Source: an uncultured Candidatus Nemicrothrix sp.
Lineage (GTDB): Bacteria; Actinomycetota; Acidimicrobiia; Acidimicrobiales; Acidimicrobilacustridaceae
Direction of reading: 5' to 3'
Assembly (NCBI GenBank): GCA_903827085.1
Contig: CAIKHC010000315.1
Location: 1 to 5,808, forward strand
DNA: 5,808 nucleotides
In this document: positions 1-5,808 of the stretch, piece by piece
How the letters are laid out: every line of letters starts with the position of its first letter
Numbering within the stretch: the stretch's first letter is position 1
Notes under the pieces: generated by a model
The model's database searches: none
What the model saw: only the letters and a program-made list of their open reading frames with translations
Told to the model about the DNA's origin: nothing
Translations under genes and position numbers: made by a program

Positions 1-375
1 GCGGAATTCGATCGCATCACCGGGGAAATATTCGGGGCACAACTCATTGCCGACCTGGAAGCGACCTACCCGGCCGTTGAGCATCCCCTCATTCGCACTC
101 ATCCCGTCACTGGCAAGAAGGCGCTCTTTGTCGCCGGACTTTTTATGGATCAGATCGTGGGCATGAACCGTGCCGAGAGCGATCTGCTTCTTGGTTACTT
201 GCAAGGCCTAATCGACGATCCCAACAATCAGGTGCGCTGGCACTGGCAACACGGCGATGTCGCTATTTGGGACGAAGCGTCAACCAACCATCGCGCGCTC
301 GCCGATCATTATCCGCAGCATCGGCGCATGCGTCGCTGCACCATTGACGGTGAGCGACCTTTCTTCCAGGACTGA
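1..375 (+). CDS. TauD/TfdA-family Fe(II)/2-oxoglutarate dioxygenase, C-terminal part
   Basis: The last 124 residues of a gene whose start lies outside the window; frame 1 is open from the first base to TGA at 373-375. Family members are cytoplasmic non-haem iron enzymes that hydroxylate an organic substrate while decarboxylating 2-oxoglutarate; TauD acts on taurine and TfdA on 2,4-D. The fragment has the family's VEHPLIRTHPVTGKKALFV block (residues 26-44), GM and ES motifs, and GDVAIWDEASTNH (85-97). His97 should be the distal iron-binding His. Arg108 and Arg112 lie 11 and 15 residues later, the spacing of TauD His255, Arg266 and Arg270, which bind 2-oxoglutarate and substrate. The proximal HxD iron motif is upstream of the window. 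The usual WDNRATxH box reads WDEASTNH here, a mild variant. The gene converges on the operon to its right, so it is a separate transcript. Family assignment is firm; the substrate is unknown. Confidence 0.9.
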   Translation, partial: AEFDRITGEIFGAQLIADLEATYPAVEHPLIRTHPVTGKKALFVAGLFMDQIVGMNRAESDLLLGYLQGLIDDPNNQVRWHWQHGDVAIWDEASTNHRALADHYPQHRRMRRCTIDGERPFFQD

Positions 376-448
376 TCCCATTCGCTGAAGGGCGCGTCGG
401 TGTCGTCGGTGCGTCTTCGCACTAATCGGTCCTGCGTTGATCGGTGAT
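376..448. other. Convergent intergenic gap with a weak hairpin
   Basis: This 73-base gap separates the stop of the dioxygenase (+) from the stop of the NTF2-like gene (-). A perfect 5-bp stem, GTGCG (409-413) / CGCAC (418-422), with a four-base TCTT loop can be extended by one G-T pair. No T-run follows it on either strand. It could serve as a weak or factor-assisted bidirectional terminator, but the sequence does not show a canonical intrinsic one. A short direct repeat GTCGGTG just upstream overlaps the stem and looks like chance. Nothing else is visible here. Confidence 0.3.
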
Positions 449-859
449 TCAAGCCTCAGGAACGAAGAACGGATTCAGTTCGAAATCGGTGGGCTGTTCG
501 AAGAACGCGCGTACCGAGACGATCTTGCCGGCGTCGTTCACTTTGTAGATCTCAATGCCGCGTAACTCCACGAGTTCACCGTGCAGAGTGCCCTTGTTGA
601 GCATCTCAACTGCGGCTTCGTGGGTGCCGCCGGGGATGATGCGCTGGGGGTGCAGCGTCCAGACCCGACCATCGGTGAAGGAGTTGTCCCAAGAACCTTC
701 GGCAGCAGCACGCCCAACCTTTGGCGCTTTACCGACCGGATCTTCGAAGGTGACGCTGTCATCGAACAATGCAAGCCAAGCGGTTCGATCCTGAGCATTC
801 CAATTGCCGGCGTGCTGTTGAACGGCAGCAACTGCTGGGTGTGCGGAGAGTTCGCTCAT
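449..859 (-). CDS. NTF2/SnoaL-like protein related to ketosteroid isomerase
   Basis: A 136-residue cytoplasmic protein, the usual length for the SnoaL/ketosteroid delta-isomerase (KSI) cone fold. Family members isomerise, hydrate or cyclise small ligands in a deep pocket; others only bind ligand. The block LFDDSVTFEDPVG (31-43) is the typical KSI signature, and Asp40 lines up with the KSI catalytic base (Asp38/40). The strand GIEIYKVNDAGKI (101-113) followed by VRAFFE matches the C-terminal KSI strands. By my ungapped alignment with Pseudomonas putida KSI from memory, oxyanion-hole Tyr16 becomes His16 and Asp103 becomes Glu103. The chemistry may therefore differ from a true steroid isomerase. 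Its ATG overlaps the stop of the CoA-transferase gene in ATGA (856-859). A GAAGG ribosome-binding sequence sits 9 bases upstream inside that gene, so translation is probably coupled. It is the last gene of the four-gene operon. The fold is confident; the activity is inferred. Confidence 0.88.
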   Translation of the reverse strand: MSELSAHPAVAAVQQHAGNWNAQDRTAWLALFDDSVTFEDPVGKAPKVGRAAAEGSWDNSFTDGRVWTLHPQRIIPGGTHEAAVEMLNKGTLHGELVELRGIEIYKVNDAGKIVSVRAFFEQPTDFELNPFFVPEA

Positions 860-2103
860 GCGATCACGCCTTCGGCACGGAGTTGTTCGATGCGTGCGTC
901 ATCAAGACCAAGCTCAGCGGCGAGCACCTCGTTGGTGTGTTCGCCAAGCCACGGCATGCGTACATCGGGGCCTTCGGAAACCCGCGACATCTTGATGGGG
1001 TTTCCTGGAGTGAGCACCGGGTCGCCGCCCTCGGGACGAGGAATCTCCATGAGCATGTTGCGCGCAGCGACGTGCGGGTCGTCGATGACTTGCTGGGCAG
1101 TGAGGCAGGGTCCAGCAGCCACGCCAGCGTCGGCCAGCGCCTTGCACGCCTCGATGTTGGTCTTGTCGGCCGCCCATTCCTTCACGCCGGGGCGGAGGAT
1201 GTCGTCCATGTGTTCGCGCCAGCCGGCACGAGTTGAGAGTCGTTCGTCGGTGAGCCATTCCGGTTTGCCGACGAGATTGGCGAGACGTTCAAACTCGTGC
1301 TCGCGCCCGACCTGAATGATGAACCAACCATTGGAGGCTTCGAAACCATCAAGGACCATTGCCAAACCTTGGCCGGGAGCCGGACGCAGGCCGAGCGACC
1401 AGAAGTTGGTGACGAGGTCGGTCATCGAGACCATTGCGTCGAACATGGCAACGTCGATGTACTGGCCGAGGCCGGTGCGATCACGATGTCGAAGAGCGGC
1501 GAGGATGCCGATGGTTCCGAACAGCGCAGTGCCAATGTCTCCGAGGGCGCCAACTGGTGACACCGCAGGCGGACGTCCGGGCTCAAGCTTGTAGTCGTAG
1601 ATGCCGCTCATGGCTTCAGCGACAGCTGCATAGGCCGGCCAGCCGTCGTAGGGAGTTTCGACGGTATTGCCGAAGCCGGAAACCGAGAGGTAGATCACAC
1701 CGGGATGCACTGCAGCGATGTCGTCGTAGCCAAGCCCCATACGTGACAGTGCGCCACCTTTGAAGTTCTCGGCGACGATGTCGAACTTGGGAGCGAGGTC
1801 GAGGATGAGTTGCTTTCCCTCGGGGGCCTTGAGGTCGACACAGATGGACTTCTTGTCGAGGTTGTTGCGCAAATAGGTGGCGCCAACGAATCGACCGTCG
1901 GGGTCGGTGATGCCGGGCTGTGAACCACGGCCGAGGTCGCCGCCCTTCACGCTTTCGACCTTCACGACATCGGCACCGAGGCGCGCGAGGAGTTGCGTGG
2001 CGTAGGGGAGTGCCTGCATCTGTTCGAGGGCGAGGATGCGTACGCCTTCGAGGGGCTTGCCGTACTGAACGGCATCGGGATTAGTGATTGCTCCGAGTTC
2101 CAT
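856..2103 (-). CDS. CaiB/BaiF family (family III) CoA-transferase
   Basis: A 415-residue protein of normal length for family III CoA-transferases. These move CoA between carboxylic acids, as formyl-CoA, carnitine and bile-acid CoA-transferases do; alpha-methylacyl-CoA racemase shares the fold. Recognisable blocks in order are EGVRILALEQ with ARLGADVVKVE (19-50), the NLDKKSICVDLK block (81-92), AENFKGGALSRMGLGYDDI (111-129), GALGDIGTALFGTIGILAAL (185-204), then the TGxGQ block (210-214) and a C-terminal WLGEHTNEVL motif with a GLDDARIEQL helix. Asp189 in ALGDIGTA is at the position of the catalytic Asp (Asp169 in formyl-CoA transferase), which forms the aspartyl-CoA intermediate; this favours a transferase over a racemase. 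It starts 41 bases after the molybdoenzyme stop, and TAGGGT lies 7 bases before ATG as a modest ribosome-binding site. It overlaps the next gene by four bases. It probably activates the operon's substrate as a CoA thioester. Donor and acceptor cannot be read from sequence. Confidence 0.94.
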   Translation of the reverse strand: MELGAITNPDAVQYGKPLEGVRILALEQMQALPYATQLLARLGADVVKVESVKGGDLGRGSQPGITDPDGRFVGATYLRNNLDKKSICVDLKAPEGKQLILDLAPKFDIVAENFKGGALSRMGLGYDDIAAVHPGVIYLSVSGFGNTVETPYDGWPAYAAVAEAMSGIYDYKLEPGRPPAVSPVGALGDIGTALFGTIGILAALRHRDRTGLGQYIDVAMFDAMVSMTDLVTNFWSLGLRPAPGQGLAMVLDGFEASNGWFIIQVGREHEFERLANLVGKPEWLTDERLSTRAGWREHMDDILRPGVKEWAADKTNIEACKALADAGVAAGPCLTAQQVIDDPHVAARNMLMEIPRPEGGDPVLTPGNPIKMSRVSEGPDVRMPWLGEHTNEVLAAELGLDDARIEQLRAEGVIA

Positions 2104-2109
2104 GCGCCG

Positions 2110-2115
2110 ACCCTA
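2110..2115 (-). promoter_or_regulatory. Probable ribosome-binding site of the CoA-transferase
   Basis: On the minus strand TAGGGT precedes the ATG at 2103, with a 7-base spacer measured from the AGGG core (2114-2111). It lies in the 41-base gap after the molybdoenzyme stop and supports the chosen start. No promoter or terminator is apparent in this gap, so readthrough from upstream is likely. Confidence 0.45.
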
Positions 2116-2144
2116 CCGGCCGAACGCAGCACATTTCGTCGCTG

Positions 2145-4226
2145 TTAGGGCAGCGCGGTGACTTCAACGGGAATGCCGGTGAGTTGGGACATCGTGCTGA
2201 CGGGATCGAACGATCCCGGGCCGACCGGCGCTAGTGCATTGACATTCACACCGGGGTAGCGCTGGGCATGGGGCATGCCGGAAGTGTTGGCATTGCCGAA
2301 CCCGTGAGTCATGGCGACAACGCCGTCGCGCAACGTTTCGTCGATCTTCACGGTGCTCTCTACCGCTCCCCATTGGTTCGATACGCGAACGCGAGAACCA
2401 TCAATGAGTGCGAGACGATCTGCGTCAGTCGGCGATACGTAAAGCGGGTTATCAGCCGCGCCTTTGGCTTTCAGTTTCTCAACGTTCTGCATTGCCGAGT
2501 TGATGGTGTGGGACGTGCGTCGCGTGATGAGTTTGAGTGTTCCCACCGGTTCGGCGACAAGTTCATTGAACTGTTCAGCGGTGCGCTCTTTGGCAACACG
2601 AAGCATTGGCGGATCACCTTCGATGGTTCCGCCTGGGCGCATGGTGTCGAGAAAGGACCCGGGAGCAACCTGATCGAGCAACGCGATGCCATCGGGAAGT
2701 TCCCGCAACGATGCAAGCGAAAGGTCGTGACGACCCAGGGCTCCATCGTTGATGGCGGCCAGCATGTCGGTTCCGTTCGGAAACATGATGGGCGCGCCGG
2801 CCTTCTCAGCGATGTCATTGAAGATCCGTTGCTCGGTGCGACGCTCGCCAATTGGTGCAACGATCGCGCCAGCCCACTGCACATACGGGGTGACCAACGT
2901 GCCTTGCACAAAGGTGTTGAGGTCTTCTCGTTCGAACCAGTCAGTTGCGGGCAACACCCAATCGGCGAGTTCTCCGGTTGCATTTCGATAGAGATCAACG
3001 GTGACGAGGAGATCAAGCGAGTTGAGTGCTTCTTCAAGCTCCGGGCCGCCACCCATCGTGAGTAACGGATTGCCTGCTGTAACGAAGAGCGCCTTCACTG
3101 CGCCATCGCGAATCATGTCAATAAGTAGTGCACACGGATGCGAAGACACCGTGGGTCGGTAACTGCCCCAAGGGCTGTCGATAAACGATTCAAGTTCGCT
3201 GCCCGCTGCAGCAGGAGCGGGGTCGGTGCCGCGAGTCGAGGGAATGTTTCCGCCGGTACGGTCGAAGTTGCCCGTGAGCAGGGAGAGCAAATGCATCAGC
3301 CAGTACGCGAGTGCGCCTTGTCGGCCCATATTGACACCGGTGGACATGTGCACCGCTGCGGTTGGTGCGTCAGCAAACTCAATCGCAAGTTGCACGATAA
3401 GTTCGGCATCAAGTCCGACGACGGGTGCGACGGTGGCTGCGGAAAAACCGCTGAGAAACTCGCGAACAGAATCGAGATCGGTGATGCGGGCTGCGCCCGC
3501 TTGGTCGAAGCCACGACGGGCATCGATCTCGTGCAACATCGCCGCGAGGAGATACACGTCGGTATCGGGCTTGAGTTGAATGACTTCGCCCACCTTGGGC
3601 TCGATTCGACGAGGGTCGATGAATCGCACGGTTCCGCCGCGTTGTTCGATGGCACCCAACCTTGCGATTGGATCCGGCATCGCCAGAAACGACCCCTTAC
3701 TGACTCGGGGGTTCGTGCCGAAGAGCAGCATGTGGTCGGTGTTGTCGACATCGGCAATGAGGTGCACCTGAGAACTTCCCCAGAGCATCTCGGCGATAGC
3801 GAACTTGTTGGAGCAGTCCTGGCTACCGGTGGTGAACAGGCTGGAGGATCCGAACATTGCGATGAACAACGCAAGTGCTGGCCCGGCGGTTGCATTAAAT
3901 GCCGCCGGGTTTCCGATGTAGCCGGCGATGGCGTTTGGTCCGTGCTCAGCGATGATGACGTTGATTCGCTCGGCGATGTCGGTGGTTGCGTCGTTCCATG
4001 TTGAAGCGACAAATCCATCGGCGGTGCGGCGTTGCGGTTCGTTGAGTCGGGATGGATCGTGATGAATCTCGCCGCACAACATGCCCTTGTTGCAGGCGAA
4101 TCCCTTCGTGACGGGATGATCGTTGTCGGGACGCACCTTCTCTACTGTCCCGTCGTCAGTGACATCGACGACAATGCCGCAGCCGGCCTCGCATAAACGG
4201 CAATAGGTGCGATGTTTGGTCGCCAT
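2145..4226 (-). CDS. Molybdopterin-dependent oxidoreductase with N-terminal [4Fe-4S] site, single subunit
   Basis: I chose the ATG at 4226 (693 residues). A longer reading from 4289 would overlap the upstream gene by 59 bases and add a stretch unlike the family; the shorter start puts the first cluster Cys at residue 9, as is typical. The protein belongs to the DMSO-reductase superfamily (formate dehydrogenase, nitrate reductase, acetylene hydratase). Cys9, Cys12, Cys16 and Cys45 form a CX2CX3CX28C [4Fe-4S] motif, and Lys47 is the conserved Lys between cluster and cofactor. Cys138 in TGSQDCSNKF is the likely Mo or W ligand. GTNPRVSKGS (170-179), MGRQGALAYW (300-309), LTGNFDRTGGNIP (317-329) and AGNPLLTMGG (384-393) are cofactor-binding blocks. 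From about residue 565 to the end is the MopB C-terminal domain, including RRTSHTINSAMQN (569-581). There is no twin-arginine signal, so it should be cytoplasmic. It starts four bases after the stop of the upstream oxidoreductase. The substrate is unknown and may not even be redox-converted. Confidence 0.92.
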   Translation of the reverse strand: MATKHRTYCRLCEAGCGIVVDVTDDGTVEKVRPDNDHPVTKGFACNKGMLCGEIHHDPSRLNEPQRRTADGFVASTWNDATTDIAERINVIIAEHGPNAIAGYIGNPAAFNATAGPALALFIAMFGSSSLFTTGSQDCSNKFAIAEMLWGSSQVHLIADVDNTDHMLLFGTNPRVSKGSFLAMPDPIARLGAIEQRGGTVRFIDPRRIEPKVGEVIQLKPDTDVYLLAAMLHEIDARRGFDQAGAARITDLDSVREFLSGFSAATVAPVVGLDAELIVQLAIEFADAPTAAVHMSTGVNMGRQGALAYWLMHLLSLLTGNFDRTGGNIPSTRGTDPAPAAAGSELESFIDSPWGSYRPTVSSHPCALLIDMIRDGAVKALFVTAGNPLLTMGGGPELEEALNSLDLLVTVDLYRNATGELADWVLPATDWFEREDLNTFVQGTLVTPYVQWAGAIVAPIGERRTEQRIFNDIAEKAGAPIMFPNGTDMLAAINDGALGRHDLSLASLRELPDGIALLDQVAPGSFLDTMRPGGTIEGDPPMLRVAKERTAEQFNELVAEPVGTLKLITRRTSHTINSAMQNVEKLKAKGAADNPLYVSPTDADRLALIDGSRVRVSNQWGAVESTVKIDETLRDGVVAMTHGFGNANTSGMPHAQRYPGVNVNALAPVGPGSFDPVSTMSQLTGIPVEVTALP

Positions 4227-4230
4227 GGGT

Positions 4231-5268
4231 TCAGGCGCTCTCGCGGTATTCAGCCACGATTGGGGCAAGTTCCGCCGGAGTCGCCCCATGCATGATCACG
4301 CCATCGCAACCGAGTGCGAGCTGGTTCCGTACCGCTGCAACACAGTCGGCTGGTGAACCAACGGCGGCCCACGAGAGCCAGTCGTCTGGGATGAGCGTTG
4401 CCGCGTGCTGCAGCTGTTCGGTGGTGCCCACAACATCGAGGCCGCGAACCGAACTCACAACTTCGTCGGCCAGGAAGCGATCAACAACGGCTTCGTCCCA
4501 ACCATTCGTGCGCGCAAGCAAGTGGCCGTAGCCCTGCAGGTAGGTGCCGAGACGACCCACCAACTTCATAAGTCGTTCTTCTTCGCCGATGTGGTCGCCG
4601 ATTGTGGCGTAACACGACCACACCTTGACGTCGTCAGGGTTCCGTCCGGCCTTTTCGGCAGCACGCTTCACGGTCTGTACGCAATGTGCGGTGGTTTCGT
4701 CGGTAAAGAAGGTGTGGAGCACAACTTCATCGAAACAACGTCCGGCGAGTTCAAGGGTGTTGTCCCCAAAAGCAACGATTCCCATGGGCAGGTAGTCGTC
4801 GAGCGTTGCATCGAGATGGAGGATCGGCCACGAACCGGCCGGACCGTTGTGGCCCATGATGACCTCGCCGCGAAACAGTCGGCGCATGAGGCCTGTGAAA
4901 TCTTCCATTTGGGCGGTGGTGATTCGACTGATTCCGAACGCGTCCTGCATTGGCGCAATGCCGCGACCAAGACCCAACGTGAAACGGCCACCAGTGAGAC
5001 TCTGCATCGTGCGTGCAAAGCCGGCCGTAACGATCGGGTGTCGAGTGTTGTGGTTTGTTGCGGCAGTCGAAATGGCGATGCGTTCGCTGACTGCACCAAC
5101 TGCACCACACAGCGTGGCGGCTTCTTTCTTGTTGTAGCGCTCACTTACGAAGACACGGCCGAATCCCAGGGCTTCGCCTTCACGTACCTCGTTGATGAGG
5201 TCGCGAGAGGAATCGGGCTGGCCGGGAAGTGTGTAGAAGCCAAGTTCAGGCAGGACGGTTGCTGTCAT
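4231..5268 (-). CDS. Luciferase-like (LLM class) oxidoreductase, probably F420-dependent
   Basis: A 345-residue TIM-barrel enzyme of the bacterial luciferase-like superfamily, normal length. Actinobacterial members usually move hydride to or from the deazaflavin F420; a flavin-dependent activity cannot be excluded. Visible family blocks are LGFYTLPGQPDSSRDL (9-24), GEALGFGRVFVSERYNKKEA (31-50), ISTAATNHNTRHPIVTAGFA (66-85), SLTGGRFTLGLGRG (90-103), and a C-terminal GSPADCVAAVRNQLALGCDGV stretch starting at residue 304. The N-terminal blocks resemble the group I recall as the MSMEG_2249-type F420 oxidoreductase family; that link is from memory. No signal peptide or membrane segment is seen. 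It is the first gene of the minus-strand operon, with its stop TGA four bases from the molybdoenzyme ATG. No Shine-Dalgarno sequence precedes its ATG, so the mRNA may be leaderless. The substrate is unknown; the partners suggest an alcohol, aldehyde or ketone intermediate. Confidence 0.9.
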   Translation of the reverse strand: MTATVLPELGFYTLPGQPDSSRDLINEVREGEALGFGRVFVSERYNKKEAATLCGAVGAVSERIAISTAATNHNTRHPIVTAGFARTMQSLTGGRFTLGLGRGIAPMQDAFGISRITTAQMEDFTGLMRRLFRGEVIMGHNGPAGSWPILHLDATLDDYLPMGIVAFGDNTLELAGRCFDEVVLHTFFTDETTAHCVQTVKRAAEKAGRNPDDVKVWSCYATIGDHIGEEERLMKLVGRLGTYLQGYGHLLARTNGWDEAVVDRFLADEVVSSVRGLDVVGTTEQLQHAATLIPDDWLSWAAVGSPADCVAAVRNQLALGCDGVIMHGATPAELAPIVAEYRESA

Positions 5269-5274
5269 GTCCGT

Positions 5275-5280
5275 TGTCTA
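5275..5280 (-). promoter_or_regulatory. Weak candidate -10 element of the minus-strand operon
   Basis: On the minus strand TAGACA ends six bases before the ATG at 5268. It resembles a -10 box but lacks the final T, and I see no convincing -35 upstream. It is offered because the start has no ribosome-binding site, as expected for a leaderless transcript. Confidence 0.2.
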
Positions 5281-5301
5281 GTCGCTCCAGCCCGATTCAG
5301 C

Positions 5302-5313
5302 ACCGGGCCCGGT
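5302..5313. repeat. Perfect 12-base palindrome, candidate operator
   Basis: ACCGGGCCCGGT reads identically on both strands. It sits 33 bases upstream of the minus-strand ATG and 71 bases upstream of the plus-strand ATG. An outer inverted repeat TCAGC (5297-5301) / GCTGA (5321-5325) surrounds it asymmetrically. The location suits a dimeric repressor or activator site, but no regulator gene lies in the window and a GC-rich palindrome can arise by chance. Confidence 0.35.
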
Positions 5314-5346
5314 CGCTGCCGCTGAGCATTTGCGTGGGCCACGGCA

Positions 5347-5377
5347 TTGCGGCCACTGACGGTCCATCAGTTACTGT
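5347..5377 (+). promoter_or_regulatory. Candidate promoter of the HMG-CoA-synthase-like gene
   Basis: TTGCGG (5347-5352) and TACTGT (5372-5377) are separated by 19 bases. TACTGT fits the actinobacterial TANNNT -10 pattern and ends 7 bases before the ATG at 5385. Transcription would then begin at or very near the start codon, giving a leaderless mRNA, which agrees with the missing ribosome-binding site. The -35 match is poor and the spacing slightly long. Confidence 0.35.
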
Positions 5378-5384
5378 CGGACCC

Positions 5385-5808
5385 ATGCGAGGCATCATTT
5401 CTTGGGGGGCCTACCTCCCATATCGACGACTGGATAAGTCACAAATTTCCGCGTTCATCGGCCAGGGCGGCGGCCGCGGAACCCGCGCGGTTGCGTCATT
5501 CGATGAAGACACCACCTCTATGGGCGTTGAGGCAGCTCGTCTCGCTCTTCGTGGCGCTGACGTTTCCGGCGCTTCGGCTCCCGAGGTCGTCCTCTTCGGC
5601 ACGGCGCTTCCTGCCTACGCCGACAAAACCAACGCCACAGCAATTCATGCGGCACTGCGTCTGCCGGCTGAAGTTCCGGCATTCGATATGGGCGCATCGG
5701 TGGGCTCCACGGCCGGCGCTCTGCGCCTTGCCCTTTCCACGGTGGGCAATCGACTCGTCGTTACTTCTGACATGCGCACGGGCCTTGCTGGTTCGGCCGA
5801 TGAAGCCA
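5385..5808 (+). CDS. HMG-CoA-synthase/KAS III-like thiolase-superfamily protein, N-terminal part
   Basis: The first 141 residues are in the window; the rest runs off the right edge. The start RGIISWGAYLPYRRLD is the typical first strand of HMG-CoA-synthase-like enzymes, followed by the EDTTSMGVEAARLAL block (41-55), a DKTNATAIHAALRL block (80-93) and the nucleophile-region helix FDMGASVGSTAGALRLAL (100-117). These enzymes normally condense acyl-CoA units through a catalytic Cys. Here, aligned from memory with Staphylococcus aureus HMG-CoA synthase, Cys111 falls on Val106 and Glu79 on Ala74, and the visible part has no Cys at all. I recall relatives in actinobacteria that carry a C-terminal DUF35/OB-fold domain; that part would lie beyond the window. 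It is divergent from the four-gene operon. ATG at 5385 is chosen because the conserved first strand begins there. The superfamily is confident; the activity is unclear and may be non-canonical. Confidence 0.85.
   Translation, partial: MRGIISWGAYLPYRRLDKSQISAFIGQGGGRGTRAVASFDEDTTSMGVEAARLALRGADVSGASAPEVVLFGTALPAYADKTNATAIHAALRLPAEVPAFDMGASVGSTAGALRLALSTVGNRLVVTSDMRTGLAGSADEA

Larger units (their letters stand above)
5269..5384. promoter_or_regulatory. Divergent intergenic regulatory region
   Basis: These 116 bases separate the ATG of the minus-strand operon (5268) from the ATG of the plus-strand condensing-enzyme gene (5385), so promoters for both must lie here or in the flanking coding sequence. 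It contains a 12-base perfect palindrome and promoter-like hexamers listed separately. Neither start has a clear Shine-Dalgarno sequence. The shared region suggests that the two transcripts may be co-regulated; that is inference. Confidence 0.6.

Noticed and set aside
396..411. Direct repeat GTCGGTG-TC-GTCGGTG in the convergent gap
   Set aside because: Only two short copies in GC-rich DNA, with no further units; chance is the simplest explanation.
581..1315. Plus-strand open frame (244 codons) across the NTF2-like and CoA-transferase genes
   Set aside because: It crosses two conserved minus-strand genes and has low-complexity Ser/Arg-rich composition typical of a shadow frame.
2268..3065. 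Plus-strand open frame (265 codons) opposite the molybdoenzyme C-terminal half
   Set aside because: It lies fully within a well-supported conserved gene on the other strand and shows no family signature.
3138..4004. Plus-strand open frame (288 codons) opposite the molybdoenzyme N-terminal half
   Set aside because: The Cys- and Gly-rich translation looked briefly like a metal-binding protein, but it is the mirror of conserved codons in the molybdoenzyme and has no coherent domain.
4405..5325. Long plus-strand open frame (306 codons) opposite the luciferase-like gene
   Set aside because: It is antisense to a clearly conserved enzyme and its translation has no recognisable motif. Long open antisense frames are common in GC-rich coding DNA.
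5411..5602. Minus-strand open frame opposite the condensing-enzyme gene
   Set aside because: It is antisense to the conserved N-terminal domain and its translation is low-complexity, with no motif.

Overview
This window looks like chromosomal DNA of a moderately high-GC actinobacterium. The support is an F420-type luciferase-like oxidoreductase, a condensing enzyme of a kind I associate with actinobacterial acyl-CoA metabolism, and start codons with little or no Shine-Dalgarno sequence. An acidimicrobial or mycobacterium-like lineage would fit, but that placement is inference. I see no mobile element, CRISPR array, rRNA or tRNA.

Layout from left to right. Positions 1-375 (+) hold the C-terminal end of a TauD/TfdA-type Fe(II)/2-oxoglutarate dioxygenase, cut by the window edge. 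A 73-base convergent gap follows. Positions 5268 down to 449 (-) hold four tightly packed genes that read as one operon. In transcription order they are a luciferase-like (probably F420-dependent) oxidoreductase, a single-subunit molybdopterin oxidoreductase with an N-terminal [4Fe-4S] site, a CaiB/BaiF (family III) CoA-transferase, and a small NTF2/SnoaL/ketosteroid-isomerase-like protein. The junctions are a 4-base gap, a 41-base gap and a 4-base ATGA overlap. A 116-base divergent intergenic region carries a perfect 12-base palindrome and weak promoter-like sequences. Positions 5385-5808 (+) hold the N-terminal 141 residues of a thiolase-superfamily (HMG-CoA-synthase/KAS III-like) protein, cut by the right edge.

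How the genes may work together: the four-gene operon combines two redox enzymes, a CoA-activating transferase and a possible isomerase or hydratase. That set suits stepwise catabolism or modification of an organic acid, steroid, terpenoid or similar substrate as CoA thioesters. The divergent condensing-enzyme homologue and the convergent dioxygenase are consistent with an acyl-CoA catabolic neighbourhood. No substrate can be read from the sequence.

The most notable points are three. The HMG-CoA-synthase-like protein appears to lack both the catalytic Cys and Glu. The molybdoenzyme's ligand spacing closely resembles acetylene hydratase. The KSI-like protein keeps the catalytic Asp but seems to have lost the oxyanion-hole Tyr.
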